NCBI RefSeq assembly: GCF_014873875.1
Contig: NZ_JADBEM010000001.1
Coordinates: forward strand, 6,820,001 to 6,884,000
From: Actinopolymorpha pittospori
GTDB lineage: Bacteria; Actinomycetota; Actinomycetes; Propionibacteriales; Actinopolymorphaceae
Length of the DNA stretch: 64,000 nucleotides
Direction of reading: 5' to 3'
The notes beneath the pieces are model-generated. The model made no database searches, was not told the DNA's origin, and worked only from the letters and a program-made list of their open reading frames with translations. Every line of letters begins with the position of its first letter. Within the stretch, counting starts at the first letter, position 1. This document shows positions 8,261-16,579 of the stretch, piece by piece. Position numbers and translations under genes: made by a program.

Positions 8261-9442
8261 TCAGGCCTCCAGGACGACCGCGAGTCCCTGGCCGACGCCG
8301 ATGCACAGCGCGGCGAGTCCGCGGCCTCCGCCACGGCGGTTGAGTTGCCAGGCGAGCGAGCCCAGGATCCGGGCACCCGAGCAGCCGAGCGGGTGGCCCA
8401 GAGCCAGCGCACCGCCCTGCGGGTTCACCAGATCCGGGTCGAGATCGGGCCACTCGGTCAGACAGGCCAGCGCCTGCGCCGCGAACGCCTCGTTGAGCTC
8501 CACGACGTCAAGGTCGGCCCAGCCCAGCCCGGCCCTCGCGAGTGCGCGTTCGGCCGCCCGGACCGGCGCGATGCCGAAGAGTTCCGGTTCGACGCCGGCG
8601 GCTCCTCGCGCCACGACTCGGGCCAGTGGGGTTCGCCCGGCGGCCCGCGCGCCGTCCTCGTCGGCGATGAGCAACGCTGCGGCACCGTCGTTCAGCGGTG
8701 AGGAGTTGCCGGCCGTCACCGTGCCGTCGGCCCGGAACGCGGGCGGGAGCGCGGCGAGTGCCCGCATCGAGGTGTCGGCGCGGATGCTCTCGTCGCGGAC
8801 GAGGTCGGTGCCGGGTACGACGGACACCTCGGCGGCGAACGCTCCGGCGTCCCAGGCGGCGGCGGCGCGTTGGTGGCTGCGCAGGGCGAACGCGTCCTGA
8901 CGTTCGCGGGAGACGGCGTACTTCTCCGCGAGAAGCTCCGCGCCCTCACCGAGGGAGACCGTCCAGTGCGCGGGCATCCGTGGGTTTACCAGCCGCCAGC
9001 CGAGCGTCGTCGAGTGCAGGGTCTCCGACCCACGTGCGTACGCGCGGTCGGGCTTGGCGAGCACCCACGGCGCGCGGCTCATCGACTCCACCCCGCCCGC
9101 GACGCACAACGAGGCGTCGCCCACCGCCACGGCCCGGCTCGCCTCGATCACCGCCTCCATGCCCGAGCCGCACAGCCGGTTGACCGTCGCGCCCGGCACG
9201 GACGTCGGCAGACCGGCGAGGAGGACCGCCATCCGGGCGACGTTGCGGTTGTCCTCACCCGCACCGTTGGCGTCGCCGAACAGAACGTCCTCGATGCGCG
9301 CAGGGTCCAAGTCCGGGCTGCGCCCTACCAACTCGGCGACCACGTGCGCCGCGAGGTCGTCGGGCCGGACACCGGCGAGCGCGCCGCCGTGGCGTCCGAT
9401 CGGCGTCCGGACGGCATCGAGGATGAAGACGTCCCGCGTCAC
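8261..9442 (-). CDS. Acetyl-CoA acyltransferase (thiolase), beta-ketoadipyl-CoA thiolase-like
   Basis: A 393-residue thiolase II/III. It shows the nucleophilic cysteine in NRLCGSGMEAV, GGVESMSRAPWVLAKP, the NEAFAAQALA motif, the catalytic histidine in GGALALGHPLGCSGAR, and the C-terminal cysteine in LCIGVGQG. The last is usually CIGGGQG, so one conserved glycine is replaced by valine. The DAVRTPIGRHGGALAGVRPDDLAA start is typical of PcaF/PaaJ-like thiolases. GTG at 9442 has an AGGGGAG ribosome site. No other aromatic or fatty-acid degradation gene lies beside it, so its pathway is open. Confidence 0.88.
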   Translation of the reverse strand: MTRDVFILDAVRTPIGRHGGALAGVRPDDLAAHVVAELVGRSPDLDPARIEDVLFGDANGAGEDNRNVARMAVLLAGLPTSVPGATVNRLCGSGMEAVIEASRAVAVGDASLCVAGGVESMSRAPWVLAKPDRAYARGSETLHSTTLGWRLVNPRMPAHWTVSLGEGAELLAEKYAVSRERQDAFALRSHQRAAAAWDAGAFAAEVSVVPGTDLVRDESIRADTSMRALAALPPAFRADGTVTAGNSSPLNDGAAALLIADEDGARAAGRTPLARVVARGAAGVEPELFGIAPVRAAERALARAGLGWADLDVVELNEAFAAQALACLTEWPDLDPDLVNPQGGALALGHPLGCSGARILGSLAWQLNRRGGGRGLAALCIGVGQGLAVVLEA

Positions 9443-9561
9443 TGCGCTCCCCTTCGTCGCACCCTGCTCGTCAGCCCCTGCTCGTCGTGCCTGGCCTCGT
9501 CCTACCCGACAAGTTGATCTCCCTGGGACTCACGATCATCTTCCCTTGTATGGTCGGTCAG

Positions 9562-10062
9562 GTGCCCAGTACCCGCATACGTTCGGCCGTACGTCTGCTC
9601 GTGATCGACTCCGTTGACCGGGTGCTTCTCTTCCACGCCACAACGGCGACCGGTCCGGCGGACGGCATGTGGTTCTGCCCGGGTGGTGGTATCGAGGCCG
9701 ACGAGTCCGACCGGGAGGCCGCGGCTCGTGAGCTGCGGGAGGAGACGGGTCTCGTCGTCGAGCCGGACGCCTTCGAAGGCCCGGTCTGGAACCGGCGCCA
9801 CCTCCTCGAACGCAGCGAGGACGTGCTCGACCAACGCGAGCAGTTCTTCGTCTACCGCGCCCCCAACATCCCGACGATCCAGGCGGTCGGCGACCCGTGG
9901 TCGCTGCGCGATGGGCGCCAGATCTACCGGTGGTGGAGTCGGGGCGACCTCAAGGCCGGTCTGGAGGACGCCGCGGTGTTCGCACCCAGGTCGCTGCCCG
10001 ACCTGATCCCCGACATCCTGGTCGGTCGCTGGGACGGCCCGCCGATCGACGTCGGAGTCTGA
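9562..10062 (+). CDS. NUDIX hydrolase
   Basis: A protein of about 166 residues with a complete Nudix box, GGGIEADESDREAAARELRE plus ETGL, which coordinates Mg for hydrolysis of a nucleoside diphosphate linked to X. The family-like N-terminus STRIRSAVRLLVIDSVDRVL supports GTG at 9562. TATGGT at 9549-9554 ends 7 bases before it, so the mRNA may be leaderless; ATG at 9550 lies inside that box and is less likely. Substrate cannot be predicted. Confidence 0.8.
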   Translation: MPSTRIRSAVRLLVIDSVDRVLLFHATTATGPADGMWFCPGGGIEADESDREAAARELREETGLVVEPDAFEGPVWNRRHLLERSEDVLDQREQFFVYRAPNIPTIQAVGDPWSLRDGRQIYRWWSRGDLKAGLEDAAVFAPRSLPDLIPDILVGRWDGPPIDVGV

Positions 10063-10131
10063 GAACAGCTGGGTCGGTCAGGTCGGCCAGGGTGGTCCGA
10101 GCACCGTGAGGGTCTGAGGAGGGCGGCCGCG

Positions 10132-10565
10132 ATGGGGGAGTCGCCGACAGATCCAGCCCTTCCAGCCGCTCCGGCCATCCGACCGGCCCGCGGTGAGGAC
10201 GCCGACGCCCTCCGCGAACTCCTGCGTCACCTGCACCCAGAGCCGACGCGCAGCAGCCTGCCCCGAATCCGGCAGGAGGCGCAGACGCTCGTCGCAGCGG
10301 AACACGGCAGGACCCTCGGCCTCGCGGTGGTGACGCTCGTCGACTACGGCGTCGAGGCTACGGCAGCATAGAGGAGCTCGTGGTCGAGCCGGCGTACCGG
10401 CGACGCGGGCTCGGCCGCGCCCTCCTGGGGAGTTGTCAAGCATGGTTTGACAGCCGCGGCGTCGACGTCGTCTTCGTCTCCGCACTGGACGAGCGGGCCG
10501 CGTCCTTCTACCTCAGGGAAGGTTTTCGTTCCTGCACAGGGCCCTGGCTCTACCGCTCCCGGTAG
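10132..10565 (+). pseudogene. GNAT N-acetyltransferase, frameshifted
   Basis: Two frames together give one GNAT acetyltransferase. The first (from ATG 10132) reads AIRPARGEDADALRELLRHL and VVTLVDYGV, then hits TAG at 10369. The second reads GYGSIEELVVEPAYRRRGLG (the acetyl-CoA loop) and ASFYLREGFR to the stop at 10565. The switch lies at about 10345-10356 and equals one missing base. It is either a recent pseudogene or a sequencing error; the codon pattern is otherwise intact. Without the shift the product would be about 144 residues, a normal short GNAT. Confidence 0.75.
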
Positions 10566-10620
10566 GCAGCCGCGAGCGCTTGACGACTGCGCGACATGCT
10601 CGTCTGGCATGATCCTGCGC

Positions 10621-11547
10621 GTGGAGGAGCTACGGGGAACGCACCGATCAGAGCCGGACGAGCCCACCTCGGCCCGGCCGTCCAGGCTCCTCGACCAGGC
10701 GATGACAGCCGGCCAGGAAGGACACGTCCCCACTCGCGACGACGGGCATCCGGCCGGCATCCACTCGCCTGGTCGAGGAGCGCTCGTCGGCCTGTGCGTC
10801 CTCGTGCTGGGCTGCTCCATCGTCATCCCGATCCGGCCCTGGACGGCGACGTTCACCGCCACGGTCGGCGCACTCGGCCTGGTGACGGTTCTCGCCCTTG
10901 TCCTTCGCTCGCCGGCGGCGACGCGGGCCGCGGTGTTCGTCGACACGATGTTCGTCTGCTTCGTGGCCGGAACGCTCGGACACTGGCCGCCAGCGCTCAC
11001 CACGGTCCTGGTGTGCGCCCTCCCGCCGCTCCTGCTGTACGCCGCCGGCCGCCGCCGCGCCACCCTGCGGCCCGCCATGCCGTGGTTTCGTCGGGGCCGG
11101 CTGACTCCGGAGGCTCCGTGGTTCGGCCTCGCCACCGTGGTGCTCAGCGCGCTCGCCCTCACCGTCTGGGCGCTCATCGTCCGTCCCGAACCCGCGCAGT
11201 ACCTGCGTGACCTGCAGAGCCTGCCGCTCTGGCTCGCCGTCCTGGGCGTCGTGGGCTTCGCCCTGGTCAACCCCATCTGGGAGGAGATGCTCTACCGCGG
11301 CGTGCTCCTCACCGAACTCGGCCGAGTGTGGGGGCCGAAGGTGGCGGTCACGCTCCAGGCTGTCCTGTTCGGAGCCGCCCACTACGCCGGCTTCCCGTCC
11401 GGGACCGCCGGGATGATCATGGCCGCCGGCTGGGGCTTCGCGCTCGGCGTCATGCGCCTGCGCAGCGGCGGCCTCCTGGTCTCCTACGTCGTCCACGTGA
11501 CCGCCAACGCCGTCATCGGCGTTCTGGCGGTCACGGTGCTGCACTGA
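10621..11547 (+). CDS. CPBP-family intramembrane glutamic protease (CAAX/ABI type)
   Basis: About 308 residues with seven or eight hydrophobic stretches. The protease motifs are WEEMLYRGVLLTELGRVWG (EExxxR), FGAAHYAGFP (FxxxH) and VVHVTANAVIGV (HxxxN). The family processes prenylated proteins or membrane peptides and is common in bacteriocin immunity. The frame is open upstream to 10447 over the GNAT remnant, but GTG at 10621, 7 bases after CATGAT, or ATG at 10609, gives a sensible start with an acidic cytoplasmic N-terminus. Substrate unknown. Confidence 0.82.
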   Translation: MEELRGTHRSEPDEPTSARPSRLLDQAMTAGQEGHVPTRDDGHPAGIHSPGRGALVGLCVLVLGCSIVIPIRPWTATFTATVGALGLVTVLALVLRSPAATRAAVFVDTMFVCFVAGTLGHWPPALTTVLVCALPPLLLYAAGRRRATLRPAMPWFRRGRLTPEAPWFGLATVVLSALALTVWALIVRPEPAQYLRDLQSLPLWLAVLGVVGFALVNPIWEEMLYRGVLLTELGRVWGPKVAVTLQAVLFGAAHYAGFPSGTAGMIMAAGWGFALGVMRLRSGGLLVSYVVHVTANAVIGVLAVTVLH

Positions 11548-11589
11548 GGTACCCAGCCCCTTCGAGGCTGCCGCGTACACCGACCACGG

Positions 11590-12600
11590 TCAGCCGAAGG
11601 TGATGACCGACCGCTTGCCGGAATGTCCCCTTGCCATGGCGTCGAGCGCCGTGTTGGCGTCGCGCAGGCCGATCGGGGTGAACTCGGGCAGGATGGCGTG
11701 CGCCGCCGAGAACGCGAGGGTGTCGCGCGCGTCGTGCGGGGAGCCGGACGGGTTGATCATGGCGCGCAGCCGGTTGAGGCCCATCGGTTGGGTGGGCAGG
11801 ACCAGCGGTTCGGGGCCGTACCCGCACAGCACGAGCTGGCCGTCGGGCGCCAGGCCGGTGAGCGTCGCCGCGGCGGCCGTAGTGGACGGGGAGGTGTTGA
11901 GGACGAGGTTCGCACCACCGTCCCAGGCGCTGAGGGCTTCGGCCGGATCGGTGTCCTGGGTGGCGATGAACCGCTCGGCGCCCATCTCCCTCGCCGCCAC
12001 CTCGCCCCGGTTCGACCGGCCGATGACCGCCACGCGCGCGCCCATGGCGACGGCGTAACGGATCGCCAGGGCGCCGACACCGCCGGCTCCGATCACCGCG
12101 ACGCGCGAAGTCGGGGTGATCCCGCCCTGCCGCAGGCCGTTGAACGCGGTCAGACCCGCGCACATCAGCGGGGCCGCCGCGACCGGGTCGAGCCCCTCCG
12201 GCAGCGCGGTCACGAAGTGGGCCTTGAGGACGGCGTACTCGGCGTAACCGCCGTCCATGGCGATGCCCGTGAAGCGCTTCTGGGGGCAGAGAATCTGATC
12301 GCCGCGCACGCAGTAGTCGCAGTGGCGGCAGGAGTCGCCGAGGATCTGGGCGCCCACGGACGTGCCGGCCTCCGGCCACGACACTCCGGGACCGGTGGCA
12401 GCCACCACGCCGGTGATCTCGTGGCCGGGGACGAGCGGGAAGCGGGCGATGGGCCAATGGCCCTGGAGCACGTCCAGGTCGGTGTAACAGACTCCGCACG
12501 CGGTGATCTTGACCAGGACCTCGCCCGGGCCGGGTTCGGGCACCTCGCGTTCGGTGAACGTGAGCGGCTCCTCGACCGCGGTGGCAATGGCCGTCAGCAT
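11590..12600 (-). CDS. Zinc-dependent alcohol dehydrogenase (AdhP-like)
   Basis: A 336-residue MDR alcohol dehydrogenase. The catalytic zinc is bound by CGVCYTDLDVLQGHWP and PGHEITGVV; the structural zinc site is CRHCDYCVRGDQILC; the cofactor motif is VIGAGGVGALAIRYA. This is the AdhA/AdhP class acting on primary alcohols or aldehydes. ATG at 12600 has GAGGTCC upstream; the longer open frame to 12696 looks spurious. It lies downstream of the aldo/keto reductase on the same strand, and both lie divergent from the XRE regulator at 13816, so the three may form one carbonyl-detoxification unit. Confidence 0.87.
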   Translation of the reverse strand: MLTAIATAVEEPLTFTEREVPEPGPGEVLVKITACGVCYTDLDVLQGHWPIARFPLVPGHEITGVVAATGPGVSWPEAGTSVGAQILGDSCRHCDYCVRGDQILCPQKRFTGIAMDGGYAEYAVLKAHFVTALPEGLDPVAAAPLMCAGLTAFNGLRQGGITPTSRVAVIGAGGVGALAIRYAVAMGARVAVIGRSNRGEVAAREMGAERFIATQDTDPAEALSAWDGGANLVLNTSPSTTAAAATLTGLAPDGQLVLCGYGPEPLVLPTQPMGLNRLRAMINPSGSPHDARDTLAFSAAHAILPEFTPIGLRDANTALDAMARGHSGKRSVITFG

Positions 12601-12753
12601 GCCTGGACCTCGCTTCTGTTCCGGTTGCGACGAACGTAGTACGGGAGGGCAGCTCAGCCGGGGACGACAGCAGGTTGGCGGGCCGCGGTCCGCCACCGAC
12701 AGGCAACCTCACCTTGACGGTCGAGCCGGGCCGCGGACACCTCACCGCGTGGG

Positions 12754-13623
12754 CTAGCCGCCGATACCGTCGAGTTCGGCGATCACGTCGGCCGGAAGGG
12801 ACAGGCTCGCCGCCGCGACGTTCTCGCGAAGGTGCGCTACCGACGACGTACCCGGGATGAGCACGGTCGTGGCCGAGCGTCGCAACAACCAGGCAAGTGC
12901 CACTTGCTGCGGCGTGGCGTCGAGTTTGGCGGCGACTCCGGTCAGGGTTTCCGACTGCAGCGGGGTGAGGCCGCCGAGGGGGAAGAACGCGGCGTACGCG
13001 ATGCCTTCCGCCGCGCACCGGTCGACGAGCGCGTCGTCGTCTCGCCGAGAGAGGTTGTACAGATTCTGCACCGTGACCACGGGCGCCATGCCCTGAGCCT
13101 CGGTGAGCTGAGCGGCGGAGACACCGCTGAGGCCGAGGTGGCGGATCAGGCCCTGCTGCTGGAGTTCGACCAGAGCGCCGAACTGTTCCGCGATCGGGTC
13201 CTCTGTGGTGCCTTCGTGTGAGCCGAGGCGCAGGTTGACGACGTCCAGGGTCTCAAGGCGCAGGTGCTGGAGATTCTCCCGAACCTGCGCCTTGAGATCG
13301 GAAGGCTCCAGCGAGAACAACCAACTGCCGTCCGCGCCGCGGCGGGCACCGACCTTGGTGACGATGCGCAAGTCGGCGGGGTAGGGATACAGCGCGTCCC
13401 TGATGAGCTCGTTGACGACGGTCGGGCCGTAGAAGTCACTGGTGTCGATGTGGGTGATGCCCAGGTCGACGGCCTCGCGCAGCACGGCGATCGCCTGGTC
13501 ACGGTCCTTGGGCGGGCCGAACACACCCGGACCGGCCAGTTGCATGGCGCCGTACCCCATCCGGCTGAGGGTGAGATCCTCCGCGAGGGTCAGGGCGCCA
13601 CCGGGAGCTGTGCGATCGGCCAT
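12754..13623 (-). CDS. Aldo/keto reductase
   Basis: A 289-residue NADPH-dependent TIM-barrel reductase. The catalytic Asp and Tyr are in HIDTSDFYGPTVVNELI, the Lys in IVTKVGARRGADGSWLF, and the cofactor end in VLIPGTSSVAHLRENVAA. MGYGAMQLAGPGVFGPPKDR and HIDTSDFYG are typical of the AKR13/AKR11 bacterial branch. The AAAGGT ribosome site is 5 bases before ATG 13623. The gene is divergent from an XRE regulator 192 bp away, a common arrangement in actinobacteria in which the regulator controls the reductase. Confidence 0.9.
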   Translation of the reverse strand: MADRTAPGGALTLAEDLTLSRMGYGAMQLAGPGVFGPPKDRDQAIAVLREAVDLGITHIDTSDFYGPTVVNELIRDALYPYPADLRIVTKVGARRGADGSWLFSLEPSDLKAQVRENLQHLRLETLDVVNLRLGSHEGTTEDPIAEQFGALVELQQQGLIRHLGLSGVSAAQLTEAQGMAPVVTVQNLYNLSRRDDDALVDRCAAEGIAYAAFFPLGGLTPLQSETLTGVAAKLDATPQQVALAWLLRRSATTVLIPGTSSVAHLRENVAAASLSLPADVIAELDGIGG

Positions 13624-13802
13624 TTCGTACCTTTCTGTCCTTTACCGGCTTGTGCCCGCCTCATCGTGCGTGGCACGGGTGGTCCGGTCGGTTCGTCGAA
13701 CGACCAGGACCGACATTCAGCCTGCGGCGTTACCAGGCGCGGTGGGAGTACCCCGACGTTCCTGGGAGTGGAGGGGCCAGGCACCCACTGCCCCGACCGA
13801 AC

Positions 13803-13808
13803 TACCGT
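13803..13808 (+). promoter_or_regulatory. TACCGT -10 box, XRE regulator
   Basis: TACCGT ends 7 bases before ATG 13816, so the regulator is probably expressed from a leaderless transcript. The 192-bp gap to the divergent reductase must also carry the promoter of that gene; no clear palindrome was identified there. Confidence 0.4.
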
Positions 13809-13815
13809 GAACCGC

Positions 13816-14694
13816 ATGGACAGCTCCAATCCACTCGGTGAGTTCCTGCGCGCTCGGCGGGAACAGGTCCGACCCGAGGACGTCGGGATCAGCGGCGGCG
13901 GCCTGCGCCGCGTCCCGGGCCTGCGCCGGGAAGAGGTCGCGATGCTGGCCGGCATCAGCTCCGACTACTACCTGCGGCTGGAGCAGGGCCGCGACCGCAA
14001 CCCCTCCGTCCAGGTCCTCGACGCGCTCGCCAAGGTGCTCCGGCTGGACGCGGACGCGACCGCCTACATGATCAACCTCACCCAGGAACGGTCCGCCCAG
14101 GCGCGCCCCATGTCGCGCAGACGGGGAGCACCCAGGCGGGAGCCGGTCTCGTCGAGCATCCGCCAACTCATCGACGGCTGGACGAGTAATCCCGCGTACG
14201 TGCAGAACAAGTTCACCGACGTACTCGCGGTCAACGCCCTGGCGACGGCGCTGTCACCGAACTACGCGGTGGGCGTGAATCTGCTCCGGGCCGTCTTCCT
14301 CGATCCGTCCGAGCAGGCGCTGCGACGGGACTGGGACGAACTGACCGAGGAAGGGGTGGCCACCCTGCGCGCCCACGTCGGACCCGACGTCGACGACCCG
14401 CGACTGGTGGACCTCGTCGGCGAACTGTCCGTGCGCAGCGACCGGTTCCGCCACCTCTGGGGCCGCCACGACGTGGCGCTGAGGCGCGGCCGGGTCAGCC
14501 GGTTGACCCACCCTCAGGTCGGCGACATCGACCTGCCCTCCAACAAATTCGCCATCGGCGGCTCCAACGACCAGATCCTGGTCGTGTTCCATGCCGAACC
14601 CGGCAGCCGAAGCGCCGAACTGCTCGGCCTCCTCGGCAGTCTCACCGCCCCCGACCAGGAGACGGCGCGGGAGAACTCCGACCACCAGCAATGA
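13816..14694 (+). CDS. XRE-family regulator with MmyB-like ligand domain
   Basis: A 292-residue DNA-binding regulator. Residues about 1-75 form a Cro/C1-type helix-turn-helix (LGEFLRARREQVRPEDVG, GLRREEVAMLAGISSDYYLR, LEQGRDRNPSVQVLDALA). Residues about 110-275 are the MmyB-type PAS-like ligand domain (IRQLIDGWTSNPAYVQNKFT, DVLAVNALATALSPNYAVG). This architecture commonly controls an adjacent divergent oxidoreductase, here the aldo/keto reductase and alcohol dehydrogenase. ATG 13816 is chosen over in-frame GTG 13807, which lies inside the -10 box. Confidence 0.88.
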   Translation: MDSSNPLGEFLRARREQVRPEDVGISGGGLRRVPGLRREEVAMLAGISSDYYLRLEQGRDRNPSVQVLDALAKVLRLDADATAYMINLTQERSAQARPMSRRRGAPRREPVSSSIRQLIDGWTSNPAYVQNKFTDVLAVNALATALSPNYAVGVNLLRAVFLDPSEQALRRDWDELTEEGVATLRAHVGPDVDDPRLVDLVGELSVRSDRFRHLWGRHDVALRRGRVSRLTHPQVGDIDLPSNKFAIGGSNDQILVVFHAEPGSRSAELLGLLGSLTAPDQETARENSDHQQ

Positions 14695-14724
14695 CGGGTC
14701 TCGCCTGTAACGGTGTCCCGGCGG

Positions 14725-15570
14725 TCAGGTCGCGGGAACGTCGTCGTGGTCGGTCGCGACGGCGACGGCGCGCCACTCGTGGAGTTCTCGGCCTACCTGC
14801 TCGAGCTTCGCCTCGATCCGAGCGACCGAGTCGGCACCGAGTTGGAGCCGCAGCGGAGGCTTCTCGGTCTCGGTGAGGTCGATGATCGCCGCGGCCAGCC
14901 GGACCGGGTTGCCGCGCTGGAGATGGTTGTTGGCGGCCACGATGTCGCGGGTGACCCCCGCCGTCGACACGTAGTCGGCGATCACCGGTGGTTCGACGTG
15001 CAGGCTCGACCCGTCCAGGAAGTCGGTCCGGAAACCTCCCGGCTCGACGATGGTGACGTGGATGCCCAGCGGCTCGAGTTCGGCCCGAAGCGCCTCCGAC
15101 ATGCCTTCCAGCGCGAACTTCGTCGCGGCGTACAGACCCCAGCCCGGGGCGGTCGTGAACCCGCCCACCGAACTCATGTTGAGGACATGACCTGACCGTT
15201 GGGCCCGCATCGTCGGCAGGACGGCACGCTGCACGTTGAGGACGCCGAAGACGTTGACGTCGAACACCGCGCGCGCGGCCTGGTCCGAGGCCTCCTCCAC
15301 CGCGGACAGCAACCCGCGTCCGGCGTTGTTGACGAGGACGTCGATCCGGCCGAACCGCTCGACCGCGGCCTCGACGGCCGCCTGGACCTGGCGTTGGTCG
15401 GTGACGTCGACGGACGCGGCGAGCAACGAGTCAGCCTTGTCCGGGAAGGTGCGCAGGACGACCTCCGCGTCGCGTGCCGTGGCTACCACCCGGTGGCCGC
15501 GGCCCAGCGCGGCGCTGACGATCTCCGCACCCAGTCCGCGTGAGGCACCGGTGACGAACCATACGCTCAT
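14725..15570 (-). CDS. SDR-family oxidoreductase, MerR-controlled
   Basis: A 281-residue classical short-chain dehydrogenase. The cofactor motif is TGASRGLGAEIV, followed by NNAGRGLLSAVEEA, the catalytic Ser in MSSVGGFTTAPGWG, and the active-site YAATK. IHVTIVEPGGFRTDFL is typical of the oxidoreductases that accept small ketones or aldehydes. The AAGAGGA site precedes ATG 15570. Its promoter, about 115 bases upstream, carries the divergent MerR regulator's palindrome inside a 19-bp spacer, so it is the regulator's direct target. It converges with the XRE gene. Confidence 0.9.
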   Translation of the reverse strand: MSVWFVTGASRGLGAEIVSAALGRGHRVVATARDAEVVLRTFPDKADSLLAASVDVTDQRQVQAAVEAAVERFGRIDVLVNNAGRGLLSAVEEASDQAARAVFDVNVFGVLNVQRAVLPTMRAQRSGHVLNMSSVGGFTTAPGWGLYAATKFALEGMSEALRAELEPLGIHVTIVEPGGFRTDFLDGSSLHVEPPVIADYVSTAGVTRDIVAANNHLQRGNPVRLAAAIIDLTETEKPPLRLQLGADSVARIEAKLEQVGRELHEWRAVAVATDHDDVPAT

Positions 15571-15693
15571 GAAGTCCTCTTTCCTGGTACGCGCCCACGA
15601 CCTGTCAGGTGGGCGTTGACGCTCCCACCGCGCGGTCTGGGCAGGCCCGACCGCCCGGACGGAGATCGATCCTCCGCGGCGTCATCGGCTAGG

Positions 15694-15724
15694 ACCCTAG
15701 GACCTAGAGTTGACTCTAGGTCAA
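15694..15724 (-). promoter_or_regulatory. MerR-type promoter and operator of the SDR gene
   Basis: On the minus strand a -35 TTGACC (15719-15724) and a -10 TAGGGT (15694-15699) are separated by exactly 19 bp, the over-long spacer that MerR proteins correct by twisting DNA. The spacer contains the inverted repeat with arms GACCTAGAG and CTCTAGGTC around TTGA (15701-15722). This strongly predicts activation of the SDR gene by the adjacent MerR protein. The same palindrome overlaps the upstream part of the regulator's own promoter, giving autoregulation. Confidence 0.85.
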
Positions 15725-15729
15725 GCGGT

Positions 15730-15735
15730 TACCCT
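15730..15735 (+). promoter_or_regulatory. TACCCT -10 box, MerR regulator
   Basis: TACCCT ends 7 bases before the MerR ATG at 15743, so the regulator is likely leaderless. TTGACT at 15710-15715, inside the operator, is 14 bp upstream and would be covered when MerR binds. Confidence 0.45.
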
Positions 15736-15742
15736 GGGCGGC

Positions 15743-16207
15743 ATGACAGAGGTCGCGGCGGAGTTGAGTATCGGACAGGTAGCCGGGCGTACCGGTTTGA
15801 GCGTTCACGCACTGCGCTTCTACGAGCGGCAAGGCATCCTTGCCACCCCCGTCGCACGAGGGGCGAGCGGGCGTCGCCTCTACACCGAGCATGACGTGGA
15901 GTGGCTGAACTTCTGCACCATGCTCCGCGCCTCCGGAATGCCACTCGCCCTGATCCGGGAGTACACCGACCTCGTGGCCGCCGGGCCCGGCAACGAGGAG
16001 GAGCGTCTCGGCCTGCTGCGCCGCCACCAAGAGTCGGTGACGACGCAGATCCACGAGCTCGGCAGATGTCTGGACATGATCACCCACAAGGTGGGGGTGT
16101 ACGAGGACCATCTCGCCCAGGGCACGGCGGGGGAGTTGTGGACCATGCCGCCCGAGCCCGACTGTCCCAGTGAGGACCCCAGCGGGAAGCGCGCAGCTAC
16201 TGGGTGA
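15743..16207 (+). CDS. MerR-family transcriptional regulator
   Basis: A 154-residue MerR regulator. The N-terminal winged helix reads LSIGQVAGRTGLSVHALRFY then ERQGIL, with RRLYTEHDVEWLNFCTMLRA; a long dimerisation coiled coil follows (about 75-120) and a short tail of about 30 residues. There are no conserved metal-binding cysteines beyond C65 and C110, so it is probably of the aldehyde/oxidant-responsive AdhR/NmlR branch rather than a metal sensor. It controls the divergent SDR gene through the palindrome at 15701-15722. ATG 15743 is chosen over the upstream in-frame start at 15710, which lies inside the promoter. Confidence 0.9.
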   Translation: MTEVAAELSIGQVAGRTGLSVHALRFYERQGILATPVARGASGRRLYTEHDVEWLNFCTMLRASGMPLALIREYTDLVAAGPGNEEERLGLLRRHQESVTTQIHELGRCLDMITHKVGVYEDHLAQGTAGELWTMPPEPDCPSEDPSGKRAATG

Positions 16208-16257
16208 CCTCGACGGGCCGGGTCGCCGAGGCTGCGGTCCTCTCGAGATCGGTCTGC

Positions 16258-16575
16258 TCAGACGTTCCACGCGCCGCGGGCGGCGGCCTCCGTCGCGTAG
16301 GTCTCGAACGGCTTTGGCTCCCGCCCGGTGACCCGTCGTACGACGTCGTTGGGTTCGGCGTCACCGAGACCGGCGAGCGCGGTGAAGGCCCGGGCTGCGG
16401 CCGTCGCGGACTCGTGGGGGAGACCGGCGGCGGTCTGCGCCGCGACGAACTCGCCCGCCGTGCCGCGATAGACGATCCTGCGTCCGGCGGCCCGCCCGAT
16501 GATGTCCAACGCCTCACCGAAGCTCAACGCCCGTGGACCGCCGACCTCGTAGGTCTGCCCGGCGTGACGGCGTGC
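16258..16575 (-). pseudogene. NmrA-like NAD(P)H-binding protein, 3' remnant
   Basis: The frame reads HAGQTYEVGGPRALSFGEAL, DIIGRAAGRRIVYRGTAGEF and ends GAWNV. This is the C-terminal third of an NmrA/atypical-SDR NAD(P)H-binding protein (the substrate-side helix and the YTLTGPEALT-like segment). Its 5' two thirds are missing; at about 16575 the sequence passes directly into the end of a DNA ligase remnant in another frame. It is therefore a truncated gene at a recombination junction. ATG 16527 could start translation but would give only part of a domain. Confidence 0.65.
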
Positions 16576-16579
16576 CGCC

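Noticed and set aside
8134..8412. N-terminal extension of the alpha/beta hydrolase to 8412
   Set aside because: The extension is Arg/Pro/Gly-rich without fold features, overlaps the region before the thiolase stop, and a good ribosome site precedes the shorter start.
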